Program-made: the position numbers and the translations under genes
NCBI GenBank assembly: GCA_016872495.1
Contig: VGZT01000015.1
Coordinates: forward strand, 1 to 49,343
DNA length: 49,343 nucleotides
Direction of reading: 5' to 3'
Source: SAR202 cluster bacterium
GTDB lineage: Bacteria > Chloroflexota > Dehalococcoidia > Lucifugimonadales > Lucifugimonadaceae
Notes under the pieces: model-generated
Database searches by the model: none
Seen by the model: the letters and a program-made list of their open reading frames with translations, nothing else
Told to the model about the DNA's origin: nothing
Shown: positions 17,276 through 24,898 of the stretch, one piece after another
Numbering within the stretch: position 1 is the stretch's first letter
How the letters are laid out: each line of letters opens with the position of its first letter

Positions 17276-17893
17276 ATGGGTTTACGGGTTCTCTTGCCCC
17301 TGGCGATTCTTGGGTCGTTTGTGATAGCTCTCGCGATCGCAGCCTGTGGACCGACCGATTACCAGATCGTGCAGACCGAGACGGTCGGTGTTATCAGGAC
17401 ATCGGAAGCCAGTACCGCAATTGCCGCCCAGACGATCCAGGCGGGTGGTGGTTTCGACCTGAAGTCGCTGGCGGGTCAGGCGAGGGCCACCGCCGCAGCC
17501 AACGAAACCGCTACAGCAGTTGCCAAACAATCCGGCGTGGTCGCCGAGGCGACACCCACCCCTGCGGCGCTTGCCGACACGGTACCCGACGGCGAACCGC
17601 TCAGCGGTGAAGTCCTGGTAAAGATCCTCGGCCAGGGCGAAATGAGCCCCCCTGTGATCAAGATCCTGGTTGGTACCACCGTGAAATGGCGGAACGACCA
17701 CGGCGGCGCTCACAGCTCTACGGCCGATGCTGAATCTGAGGAACAATGGGACTCCGGGAACATGGCGAAACGCCTCGGCCAGACCGCCCCGCAGGAATTC
17801 ACTTACACCTTCGAGAAGCCAGGGCGGTTCCCCTATGGCTCCAAGGTGGCCGGGGACACTTCAAAGGCTGTGGTCTGGGTAGTCAAGAAGTAG
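17276..17893 (+). CDS. cupredoxin-like lipoprotein with a degenerate copper site
   Basis: 205 aa. ATG 17276 follows a GGAGCGGAA site. A lipoprotein signal ends at ALAIAAC (Cys24), so the protein is anchored outside the cytoplasmic membrane. A Thr/Ala-rich linker (residues 25-110) leads to a cupredoxin-like beta-sandwich (VLVKILGQGEMSPPVIKILVGTTVKWRND and on to VVWVVKK). The first ligand region (NDHGGAHSST) keeps a His. At the C-terminal site, where blue-copper proteins have Y-C-x-x-H-x-x-M, this protein reads YGSKVAGDTSK, so Cys, His and Met are all missing. It may bind copper weakly through other residues or not at all. A weak TTGACC element at about 17144 may belong to its promoter. Confidence 0.78.
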   Translation: MGLRVLLPLAILGSFVIALAIAACGPTDYQIVQTETVGVIRTSEASTAIAAQTIQAGGGFDLKSLAGQARATAAANETATAVAKQSGVVAEATPTPAALADTVPDGEPLSGEVLVKILGQGEMSPPVIKILVGTTVKWRNDHGGAHSSTADAESEEQWDSGNMAKRLGQTAPQEFTYTFEKPGRFPYGSKVAGDTSKAVVWVVKK

Positions 17894-17901
17894 GCCGCTC
17901 G

Positions 17902-17937
17902 CCCTTGTTGAGGGTCGCGCGCGACCGTTAGCAAGGG
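17902..17937 (+). terminator. stem-loop between convergent units
   Basis: CCCTTG (17902-17907) pairs with CAAGGG (17932-17937) and encloses GGTCGC/GCGACC. It lies 9 nt after the lipoprotein stop and before the convergent permease gene. There is no U-run, so it could be a weak or factor-assisted terminator for either side. The gap 17894-18136 holds nothing else. Confidence 0.4.
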
Positions 17938-18136
17938 TCGTGCAGGGCCCGCAGCGCAGAGTTCCGCGCCGGTCGCTGTCCGGTCTGGGAAAGGTCGCCG
18001 GCTCGCAAATTCCCGCGTACCTCGACGTCCGATCCCGGGCGCGTGCCGCGCTTGCGCAGCCGGCTAGTGTGTCTGTTGCTGGCTAAACAGCACGACCTCG
18101 ACGATGCGCGGTGGCCGGTCCGACAGTGGGCCGCGG

Positions 18137-19054
18137 TTAGTCGATCTGCCGAAGGGTCGGATCCAGCCGGTCCCTTAGCCAGTCGCCAAGGAAGTTCAGG
18201 GAGATCACGACCATGAAGATCGAAAGCCCTGGCATCGCAACCAGCCACCATGCAGTCTGCAGGTAGTCGCGGCCGTTGCTGACCATGACGCCCCAGGCCG
18301 GGGTCGGAGGCTGAATCCCGGCTCCAACGAAGCTCAGGGTGGCTTCTGCCAGGATCAGGCCGCCGACGTTGATCGATGCAATTACCGTGGCCGTGTTGAC
18401 GATTCCCGGGACGATGTGCTTCAACAGGATGCGGCGGTCCCCGGCGCCGGCGATCCGCGCCGCGTCCACGTAGTCCATTTCGCGCAGGACAAGGACCTGC
18501 GCGCGGATGATCCTGACGAAACCTGACCACGAGATCAGCGCCAGGACGATCAAGAGCACTGCCAGGCTCTTGCCGAAGATGAAGGTCATGATCAGTGCGA
18601 TCAACAGGAAAGGAAGCGCGTACCAGATGTCGACCATCCGGGTGATGACCTCATCCGTCATGCCACCGAAGTAGCCCGAGACCACGCCTAGCGTGGTACC
18701 CACCATGATCCCCACACACAGTGAAAGGCCGGCGATTGAGAGTGTGATCCGGGACCCGGTCAGGAGCCGGCTCAACACGTCACGCCCTGCATGGTCGGTG
18801 CCGAGCACGTAGTAGTTGCCGGTCACACCACGCGAGAAGGGCGCCAACAGCCGGTCGTTCAAATCCCCGATCGCGACCGGATACGGCGCAAAGATCGGGC
18901 CGATCGCAGCCGCTATGACCAGAACAGTGAGGAAGAACGCCGGAATGAGCGGGTAGCGCCGCAAGAACTTCCACGCTCGACGTGGCCCTGACATACCGCT
19001 GGTCGCTCGTCCACCTTCAATCGGAGTGAGCGACTCCCTTGTTGAACTCGTCAT
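18137..19054 (-). CDS. ABC transporter permease, DppC/OppC type
   Basis: 305 aa. The second integral membrane subunit of a peptide/nickel-type importer. After a cytoplasmic N-terminus there is a first membrane helix (LIPAFFLTVLVIAAAIGPIFA), the conserved LGTDHAGRDVLSRLLTGSRITL block and several further helices. The cytoplasmic EAA loop that contacts the ATPase is YVDAARIAGAGDRRILLKHIVPG. The C-terminus has SFVGAGIQPPTPAWGVMV. ATG at 19054, 27 nt after the first permease. No ATPase genes adjoin the cluster. Confidence 0.93.
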   Translation of the reverse strand: MTSSTRESLTPIEGGRATSGMSGPRRAWKFLRRYPLIPAFFLTVLVIAAAIGPIFAPYPVAIGDLNDRLLAPFSRGVTGNYYVLGTDHAGRDVLSRLLTGSRITLSIAGLSLCVGIMVGTTLGVVSGYFGGMTDEVITRMVDIWYALPFLLIALIMTFIFGKSLAVLLIVLALISWSGFVRIIRAQVLVLREMDYVDAARIAGAGDRRILLKHIVPGIVNTATVIASINVGGLILAEATLSFVGAGIQPPTPAWGVMVSNGRDYLQTAWWLVAMPGLSIFMVVISLNFLGDWLRDRLDPTLRQID

Positions 19055-19081
19055 TCAGCCTGCTCCGTGGTAAGACCTGGT

Positions 19082-20032
19082 TTATCCCGCCTCTGCACCC
19101 AGTCGAACGCGTGGATCAATGACCGCGTAGAGGATGTCGGCCAGGAAGGAGAACACCAGGAAGATCATGATGAAGACGAACACGGTTCCCAGCAGAACCG
19201 GGAAGTCGTTGTCGTTCACCGCGGTGAAGAGGGCGGTGAAACCAAGTCCCGGCCAGCCAAAGATCACTTCGACGACCAGCGCCCCGTTAAGCCAGTTCGC
19301 GAAGAGCAGCAACATCGAAGTCAGGGGCGCAATCAGCGAGTTACGCAGGGCGTGCTTGACGATCACCGTGCGGTAACCAACGCCCTTCGCGCGGGCCAGC
19401 TTGATGTACTCGGCATCGAGCACGTCGAGCATCGATGTGCGCACCAGGCGCATCAGTCCTGCGGCGGCAGGCCACCCAAGCGCCACGCACGGCATTATGA
19501 AGTACCTGATGTCAAAGTCTTTGGGACGGGTACCCGCGGGCAACCACTGCAGCTGCACGGAAAAGATCAGGATCAGGAAGATCCCGGTTACGAATGCCGG
19601 GAGTCCGATACCTACAATGGCGAGACTACGTGCGAAATAGTCCCAGACCGTGCCGCGCTTCACGGCCGCGACTATTCCCATGCTCACCCCGAGCATGATG
19701 GCGAAGATCCAGCCGCCTATCGCTAGCTGGAGTGTGGCGCCGATCTTGCCCTTGATGATGTCGATGACCGGTCGGGTCTGGGCAAGGGAGACGCCGAGGT
19801 CGCCACGGAAGGTTTTTGCGACCCAGTTTAGATACTGAACTATGAACGGCTTGTCGAATCCCAGGCGTTTGCCGAGCCGCTCCCACTGCTCCTGGTTCAT
19901 CGAGTACCCGCTGTCGGGCACGAACAACTGACGCGGGTCGGGACCCAGGTGAACAAGGGAAAAGACAACAATCGTCGCGCCAAAGATGGAGACCACGGAG
20001 GTTACCAAACGGCGCATCAGGAAGCGTGTCAT
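19082..20032 (-). CDS. ABC transporter permease, DppB/OppB type
   Basis: 316 aa. The partner permease. The N-terminus MTRFLMRRLVTSVVSIFGATIVVFSLVHLGPDP is the canonical first helix of this class. LGVSLAQTRPVIDII and the EAA loop EYIKLARAKGVGYRTVIVKHALRN follow, and it ends FLADILYAVIDPRVRLG. The frame extends to 20059, but ATG 20032 has an AAAGG site and begins exactly at the family's usual N-terminus. It lies downstream of the binding-protein gene, beyond a strong terminator. Confidence 0.94.
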   Translation of the reverse strand: MTRFLMRRLVTSVVSIFGATIVVFSLVHLGPDPRQLFVPDSGYSMNQEQWERLGKRLGFDKPFIVQYLNWVAKTFRGDLGVSLAQTRPVIDIIKGKIGATLQLAIGGWIFAIMLGVSMGIVAAVKRGTVWDYFARSLAIVGIGLPAFVTGIFLILIFSVQLQWLPAGTRPKDFDIRYFIMPCVALGWPAAAGLMRLVRTSMLDVLDAEYIKLARAKGVGYRTVIVKHALRNSLIAPLTSMLLLFANWLNGALVVEVIFGWPGLGFTALFTAVNDNDFPVLLGTVFVFIMIFLVFSFLADILYAVIDPRVRLGAEAG

Positions 20033-20150
20033 CTTCTGCCTTTCAGTACCACGCGCCACAACCGGCCACGGACGCCGCGCGCCATCCTAAACAAAGTGGA
20101 CGATGAGGTCTATCCCTTCACCCGAAGGGTTGGGCCTTTGGGTGGTCCTC

Positions 20151-20194
20151 CGAAATTAAAGGGAGATCCCGGGCTGGGTCGCCCGGGATCTCCC
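20151..20194 (-). terminator. intrinsic terminator after the binding-protein gene
   Basis: A perfect 14-bp stem (GGGAGATCCCGGGC, 20161-20174, with 20181-20194) has a 6-nt loop. On the minus strand it is followed by TTTAATTT. It sits between the substrate-binding protein and the permeases it must work with, so most transcripts should stop here and some read through. Confidence 0.85.
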
Positions 20195-20229
20195 AGTTCG
20201 TACTACGCGAAGCCTGTACCGGTCACCAG

Positions 20230-22299
20230 CTACTTCAGAACTATGAACTCTGGCTGGTCAGCGCCGCGCTGGTCGCCGTAGTGGAGGAAGAAGGGCGTCC
20301 ACTCCTTGATGCGCTCGTTCACGAGCACACCACGCGGGACCTGGAAGAGACCCGTGTACTGCTGCCAGTACATGTAGTAGTCAACCACGTCATTGTGGAA
20401 CCCTGCGGCCTTCTTGGCGTCCTTCTCTCCGAGAATCGCCTTGTTCATCTTCACGATGAACGGACTCTCGAATCCCGCACCCCAGCCGGGCCGGCTCAGC
20501 GAAGTGTCCACTGATGGCGGTGGCCAGGTAATCGGGAAGATGTTCGAGTTGACGTCGCCGTTCTTCAGCACCGGCCAGAGCTGCTCACGCTGGCGCATGC
20601 GCTGGCTTACGACCGAACCGTACGCTTCGAGTCGCTGCTCGACCTTGAGTCCAAGCTGGGTAAACGTCGACACGATGTTGTCGGCGGCCGTGAAGGCCAC
20701 GTCACCGGCCTCTGCGGAGTAGACGTTGATGAACAGGTCGGTGATCGGCCTCACCCCGCCCGCTGGCCTCGGGAAGCCCGCGGCGTCCAGCAATCGGTTC
20801 GCTTCGGCAGGGTCGCAGTCCTTCATCTTCCAGGCGACCGGTTGCTGCGTCCCTGAAGGCGACAGCCTGTTGCCTTGGACATCGAATACCCCGGACTTGC
20901 GGTTCGGGTCCCAGTTCGGGTAGCCGGGGCCGGTGTACTCGGAGTACAGCACCTCGCCCATACCGCCGAGGATCTTGGTGTTGATGTCACCACGGCACAC
21001 GGCCACGCCGATCGCGAGTCGTACCAGGCGGGCCTGTTCCATGTCGGTCATGCCCGGCGGGTTGTCGGTGTCCTTGTACTTGACCTTGTCCGGCCGCAGC
21101 TGCTGCCACGGGTCTCCGATCCACGCGTAGTCCTTGGCGAGGGCCGGTGAGTTCCATGGGTTCAAGTCGTCGCCCGTGCGAGCGTGCTTCTCTTCCCACA
21201 GGTTTCCGGACCACATCAGAGACTGGCCGATGAGGTTCCCGGGCATCGTCTCAAGGAATCGCACCTTGGACTTGCCTGCGGCGTAGTCGGCCACGATCTG
21301 CGGGACCATCTTGAAGTCCGCCGCCGCCATGTCGGCCTGACCAGTCTGAACCATCGCGAGCCGGGTCTGGGCTTCAGGAACCTGGATCATGGTGAACTTG
21401 CTCACCTGACCGGCCCTGAACCAGTGGCTCGGGAGGGCGTGCGACACGCAACGGTTGCCTTCGATGCATTCGCCGCTGGTGTAGGGGCCCGAACCGATCC
21501 GGTATGCCGAGGCCACCGGCTTGCCCAGTACCGAGATCGCCTTCAGTGTAAGGCTCGGCGCCTGCGCCGCGTTCAGGCAGCCAAACATCGTGTAGGGCGT
21601 GCAGTAGTAGGTCGGCACGTTCAACGGCTGCTTGATGGTCGTCGCGTCCACCGCCACGGCTTTGCCGCCGTATGCTGCGAAGTCTCCTGCGTCACCGCAG
21701 GTGCTCTCGGGGGTCACAGTGGCGTTACAGGTGTTCAACCAGTCAACGATGTCCTGGGCGGTAACGTTCCCGAGTTGCGCCTGGAACGACTCAAGTCCCT
21801 TAGGAGCGTTCCACGGCACACCCTGGCGAACGGTCATGGTCAATTCAAGCCCGTTTTCGCTCACCTTCCAGCCGGTGCCAAGGTGCGCACCCATCGGGTC
21901 GCTGGTCTTGGCGTCGTACCTGAAGAGTGGCTCGGTCACGCCCATCGGGGACGTGTTCGCGTACGCTGCCTGCCAGACCTGTCCGGCGACCGGGAAGATC
22001 TGCGCAACCGCGAAGACGATCTCCGTGTTCTTCACCGGGGCTGGGGTCGCGGTGGCCGCCGGCCGCGCGGTTGCGGTGGCCGTCGGCGCAGCGGTTGCGG
22101 TGGCCGCCGGCGCAGCAGTTGCGGTGGCCGCCGGCCGCGCGGTTGCGGTCGGCTGAACGACTGGGGCAGTCGTGGCCGTCGCGGGTATGGGTGTGGCGGT
22201 TGCGGCTTCGCTTCCGCAGGCTATCGCCACTATGCTGATAAGCCCGCCAACCAGCAGCGCGAACGCCGCCAGGCGGGACGAGTTCGAACTAATACGCAT
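20230..22299 (-). CDS. ABC transporter substrate-binding lipoprotein (SBP_bac_5 type)
   Basis: 689 aa. Captures a peptide or peptide-like solute outside the cell for the two permeases downstream. ATG 22299 has GGAGGG 5 nt upstream; the frame extends to 22314 but without better support. The lipoprotein signal ends at SIVAIAC. A roughly 70-residue low-complexity linker of Thr/Ala/Pro follows, encoded in part by 24-bp tandem repeats. The binding domain begins near TEIVFAVAQIFPVAG. It contains GLELTMTVRQGVPWNAPKG, a weak DppA-like pattern, and AYGSVVSQRMRQREQ toward the C-terminus. It is longer than ordinary DppA. The ligand cannot be told from the sequence. Confidence 0.9.
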   Translation of the reverse strand: MRISSNSSRLAAFALLVGGLISIVAIACGSEAATATPIPATATTAPVVQPTATARPAATATAAPAATATAAPTATATARPAATATPAPVKNTEIVFAVAQIFPVAGQVWQAAYANTSPMGVTEPLFRYDAKTSDPMGAHLGTGWKVSENGLELTMTVRQGVPWNAPKGLESFQAQLGNVTAQDIVDWLNTCNATVTPESTCGDAGDFAAYGGKAVAVDATTIKQPLNVPTYYCTPYTMFGCLNAAQAPSLTLKAISVLGKPVASAYRIGSGPYTSGECIEGNRCVSHALPSHWFRAGQVSKFTMIQVPEAQTRLAMVQTGQADMAAADFKMVPQIVADYAAGKSKVRFLETMPGNLIGQSLMWSGNLWEEKHARTGDDLNPWNSPALAKDYAWIGDPWQQLRPDKVKYKDTDNPPGMTDMEQARLVRLAIGVAVCRGDINTKILGGMGEVLYSEYTGPGYPNWDPNRKSGVFDVQGNRLSPSGTQQPVAWKMKDCDPAEANRLLDAAGFPRPAGGVRPITDLFINVYSAEAGDVAFTAADNIVSTFTQLGLKVEQRLEAYGSVVSQRMRQREQLWPVLKNGDVNSNIFPITWPPPSVDTSLSRPGWGAGFESPFIVKMNKAILGEKDAKKAAGFHNDVVDYYMYWQQYTGLFQVPRGVLVNERIKEWTPFFLHYGDQRGADQPEFIVLK
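22046..22141. repeat. 24-bp tandem repeats (four copies)
   Basis: Four consecutive 24-bp units start at 22046, 22070, 22094 and 22118, with a partial fifth at 22142. They differ by a few bases. They are in frame within the binding-protein gene and encode an eight-residue Thr/Ala/Pro/Arg unit of the surface linker. Copy number could vary by slippage without breaking the frame. Confidence 0.85.
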
Positions 22300-22492
22300 A
22301 CGACCCTCCGTCACTATGTGGAACCCCGCTTGCTACCCGAAGGGGTTACGCTCCATGCCCTTCGGCCATGTTGAAACCGGAGCGATCCCGGCGAACTTCC
22401 CCATGCCGACTGGTTGCCGGACCGGGGCTTCCTCGCGGGTGCGAGAGCCCGAAACGCTAACGAGCGCGCGGACCTCTCTGGCCGTGCGCTGG
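22300..22492 (-). promoter_or_regulatory. long structured leader of the transporter operon, SAM-IV-like core
   Basis: About 190 nt of untranslated leader between the promoter and the binding-protein start. At 22381-22452 the minus strand has a CTCGC/GCGAG hairpin followed by AAGCCCCGG, CCGGCAACC, GGGGAAG and GCCGGG. That order is reminiscent of the SAM-I/SAM-IV riboswitch core. A second hairpin (AACCCC/GGGGTT) lies at about 22321-22346, just before the ribosome-binding site. The resemblance is partial, so this is a candidate only. Confidence 0.3.
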
Positions 22493-22498
22493 ATTGGC

Positions 22499-22528
22499 AC
22501 GTTAGCACGGGTTTTCAGACGGTGTCAA
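22499..22528 (-). promoter_or_regulatory. promoter of the ABC transporter operon
   Basis: Minus strand: perfect TTGACA (22523-22528), 18-bp spacer, TAACGT (22499-22504). Together with the thi promoter at 22700 it makes a divergent regulatory region of 561 bp without genes. Confidence 0.5.
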
Positions 22529-22699
22529 TCTGCGACGCCTCTGCTGCGACGCCTCCGCGACGAAATCCGGCGCCATCACACGCAGGCGAGACGAGATCTG
22601 CGAACCGATGCCCGATCGCGACCACCAACGACCGGACTGAGCCACGACACGAAGGCTGCAGGCCAGCGCGCCAACCACCTTTGAGCCACAGAAAACGGT

Positions 22700-22729
22700 T
22701 TGACGGTCGCCAGGCGCGGCCCGTAACCT
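22700..22729 (+). promoter_or_regulatory. promoter of the thiamine operon
   Basis: Plus strand: TTGACG (22700-22705), 18-bp spacer, TAACCT (22724-22729). The predicted start of transcription, at about 22736, lies just upstream of the TPP riboswitch. Confidence 0.45.
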
Positions 22730-22765
22730 GAGCAGGTATCGATCCACCGGGCCCATGTGGCCCAC

Positions 22766-22855
22766 GATGGGGAGCTTGGTACGAGCCAGGCTGAGAGGTT
22801 CCGACTCAACGGGACGACCCACCGAACCTGCACTGGGTAATGCCAGCGAAGGGAA
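22766..22855 (+). promoter_or_regulatory. TPP riboswitch (THI element)
   Basis: The plus strand carries the TPP aptamer landmarks in order: GGGGAGC (22769-22775), GGCTGAGAGG, then CGAACCTG, and CTGGGTAATGCCAGCGAAGGGA at the 3' end. The closing GAAGGGA is also the ribosome-binding site of thiG, 6 nt before its ATG. TPP binding would therefore hide the site, so control is probably translational. The ATG at 22840 is part of the aptamer. Confidence 0.93.
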
Positions 22856-22860
22856 ACGAC

Positions 22861-23667
22861 ATGACAACGACCCTCGAACGTGACGACCCGCTGATCATCG
22901 CGGGCAAGACCTTCCGGTCACGCCTGATGACAGGCACCGGCAAGCACCGGACCATGGACGACCTGGTCTCTTCGGTTCAGTCATCGGGTACGCAGATCAT
23001 TACCGTGGCGATCCGCCGCTTGAATTTGGACAACCCGAACGAGAAGACGGTGCTCGACTACATCGACTGGGACCGGTTCCAGATCCTTCCGAACACCGCC
23101 GGCTGCAAGACCGCCGATGAAGCCGTATTCACGGCGAAGCTGGCGCGCGAGGTGACCAGGTCAAACTGGATCAAGGTGGAAGTCATCCCCGATCCCAAAT
23201 ACCTTCTCCCGGACCCGATCGGAACTTTCGACGCCTGCAAACGGCTCGTCAATGAGGGCTTTGTGGTGCTTCCTTATATAGGTGCAGACGCGGTCCTGGC
23301 CCGGCGGCTCGAAGACATCGGCTGTGCGACCGTCATGCCGCTCGGCTCTCCCATCGGCTCGGGACAGGGCGTGCTGACCGCAGAGGAGATCTCCATCATC
23401 ATCGAACGGGCGAGCGTCCCGGTGGTGGTTGACGCGGGCCTTGGCGTCCCTTCCGACGCCTCACAGGTGATGGAACTCGGTGCGGACGCGGTCCTCGTGA
23501 ATACGGCAATTGCGCAAGCGCAGAACCCCGCATTGATGGGTGAGGCCTTCAAGCTCGGCGTGCAGGCAGGACGCAAGGCCTATCTTGCGGGCCGAATGAA
23601 GAAGAAGGTGTACGCCTCCCCATCGAGCCCGACCGAAGGGGTTGTGACCGCCACCTCCCCGGCCTGA
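22861..23667 (+). CDS. thiG: thiazole synthase
   Basis: 268 aa. It builds the thiazole phosphate of thiamine from DXP, dehydroglycine and sulfur carried by ThiS. The TIM-barrel signatures are [12 protein letters not shown], the Schiff-base lysine in [44 protein letters not shown] and [12 protein letters not shown]. The start is ATG 22861, just after the riboswitch. The ORF could be extended to ATG 22840, but that would place the aptamer inside the gene. It overlaps the next gene by TGATG. Confidence 0.97.
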   Translation: MTTTLERDDPLIIAGKTFRSRLMTGTGKHRTMDDLVSSVQSSGTQIITVAIRRLNLDNPNEKTVLDYIDWDRFQILPNTAGCKTADEAVFTAKLAREVTRSNWIKVEVIPDPKYLLPDPIGTFDACKRLVNEGFVVLPYIGADAVLARRLEDIGCATVMPLGSPIGSGQGVLTAEEISIIIERASVPVVVDAGLGVPSDASQVMELGADAVLVNTAIAQAQNPALMGEAFKLGVQAGRKAYLAGRMKKKVYASPSSPTEGVVTATSPA

Positions 23668-24287
23668 TGGCCGAGCTGCCCAGGCCGGTCCTTTGCCTGG
23701 TCGCCAGTAGCCGGTCAGACTCGGATGCAGACCTGCTCGGCCGGGTCGATGCGGCAATCACGGGCGGCGTTAACGTGGTTCAACTCCGCGAGCCAGCGAT
23801 GTCCGCAGGCCGAATTCTCGAACTGGCCGTTTCCTTGCGCAGCCTCTGCGGATCGCGTGCCCTGCTCTTCATCAACGATCGGGTGGACGTAGCGATCGCA
23901 TGCGGGGCAGATGGCGTCCAGCTTGGCGAGGCAGGGCTTCCGGTGGACGCCGCGCGACGGGTGACCGGCCCGCGCCTGATGATTGGACGATCCGTTCACA
24001 CGGTCGAAGGGGTTCGCCAGGCCTCGGGGGCTGACATGCTGGTCCTGGGGACGATTTTCGATTCCGCCTCCCACCCTGGTGTCAGGAGCGCCGGGCCCGG
24101 ACTGGTTCGGAGCGCGGCCAGCGCTACGGACCTGCCGATAATCGGGATCGGCGGCATCACGGCGCTCAATGCCGGCGCGGTCATGCAGGCGGGAGCCGTG
24201 GGAGTCGCAGTGGTCGGAGCTATACTCGGGTCGAGTGACCCTCGCAAAGCTGCCTTGGAATTACGACGCGCGCTCGAAATCAATTGA
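23667..24287 (+). CDS. TenI/ThiE-family protein, probably thiazole tautomerase
   Basis: 206 aa TIM barrel. ThiE couples the two halves of thiamine; its relative TenI isomerises the thiazole product of ThiG. The sequence has VVQLREP, FINDRVDVAIACGADGVQLGEAG and IGRSVHTVEG. ThiE landmarks are missing: the REK lysine is Pro, the Asp of the GQxD Mg-binding site is absent, and the TxTK phosphate loop reads DSASHPG. The GRSVH motif, with its histidine, matches Bacillus TenI closely. It sits between thiG and thiS, where a tautomerase would act. TenI is therefore preferred, though ThiE activity is not excluded. The start ATG overlaps the thiG stop, and its own stop overlaps thiS by TTGA. Confidence 0.85.
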   Translation: MAELPRPVLCLVASSRSDSDADLLGRVDAAITGGVNVVQLREPAMSAGRILELAVSLRSLCGSRALLFINDRVDVAIACGADGVQLGEAGLPVDAARRVTGPRLMIGRSVHTVEGVRQASGADMLVLGTIFDSASHPGVRSAGPGLVRSAASATDLPIIGIGGITALNAGAVMQAGAVGVAVVGAILGSSDPRKAALELRRALEIN

Positions 24288-24490
24288 TCACATTAACGAT
24301 AAACGGACGCAAGCTAGAATTCACCGGCCCTACGCGGCTGACCGACTACCTCGAGTCGAAGGGCCTGACCAATCGGCCGATCGCGGTCGCCGTCAACGGC
24401 AGCGTCCTCCGCAAAGATGAGTTTGCGTCGACGACCCTCGTCGATGGCGATACGCTCGAGATCGTGCGCCCGGTCGGTGGCGGAACCTGA
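24284..24490 (+). CDS. thiS: sulfur carrier protein ThiS
   Basis: 68 aa, ubiquitin-like. ThiS normally ends in Gly-Gly, which is adenylated by ThiF and then thiocarboxylated to give sulfur to ThiG. The fold residues are clear (LTINGRKLEF, LTDYLESKGL, IAVAVNGSVLRKDEF, DGDTLEIVRPVGGG). This protein ends GGGT, with one Thr after the glycines, so the last residue may have to be removed before activation. TTG start overlapping the tenI/thiE stop. Confidence 0.92.
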   Translation: MITLTINGRKLEFTGPTRLTDYLESKGLTNRPIAVAVNGSVLRKDEFASTTLVDGDTLEIVRPVGGGT

Positions 24491-24692
24491 GGCGAGAGGG
24501 CTCGATCAGCGGGTAGCACCGACGACCAGGGCGATGATCATGACGAGCATCACGCGGCACAGAACGACCACGGGAAGCACGTGGGTGGCGGTGTCTTGTT
24601 CACGGTGCGGGGCGTTCATTGGACCCTGAATTCTCGGACCCGGCGCCGGCCTCGTGATTGCCATTGTTTCGATGGTCGCGGACGACCTGCCG

Positions 24693-24718
24693 AGATCGGG
24701 GAGGGGGATCCCCGATCT
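24693..24718. terminator. 10-bp inverted repeat downstream of the thi operon
   Basis: AGATCGGGGA (24693-24702) pairs perfectly with TCCCCGATCT (24709-24718) across a 6-nt loop. It lies 200 bp after thiS in a 408-bp gap (24491-24898). There is no U-run, so it is a weak candidate terminator or a protein-binding site. No credible gene is seen in the gap. Confidence 0.4.
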
Positions 24719-24810
24719 TGCGTTGGGCATGGACTCAGGCTATGGACGACCGTCCGGGGCCGCACCGATCTGCGCCGCAAACGGGATGCGTGCCCGCCCG
24801 CATTGGTAAG

Positions 24811-24839
24811 GTGACATGCCCAGACGGGCGCGCTAACCT
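24811..24839 (+). promoter_or_regulatory. promoter of the sugar-acid/peroxiredoxin gene group
   Basis: Plus strand: GTGACA (24811-24816), 17-bp spacer, TAACCT (24834-24839), 60 bp before the aldolase start. The -10 is identical to that of the thi promoter. Confidence 0.45.
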
Positions 24840-24898
24840 GTGCCAGCCAGGAGAGTGCGCTACGTTTGCGCCGGTGTTTGCCGGGGTTTGGAGACGGA

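Noticed and set aside
22314-22508. 64-codon minus ORF in the transporter leader
   Set aside because: Lies in the untranslated leader with no family match; Arg/Ser-rich sequence typical of non-coding GC-rich DNA.
22840-22860. ATG as the thiG start
   Set aside because: It is inside the TPP aptamer consensus (TAATGCCAGCG). The next ATG at 22861 has correct spacing to GAAGGGA.
24506-24730. 74-codon minus ORF with a hydrophobic C-terminus
   Set aside because: No ribosome-binding site, no recognisable family, and it runs through the 10-bp inverted repeat. I do not consider it supported as a gene.
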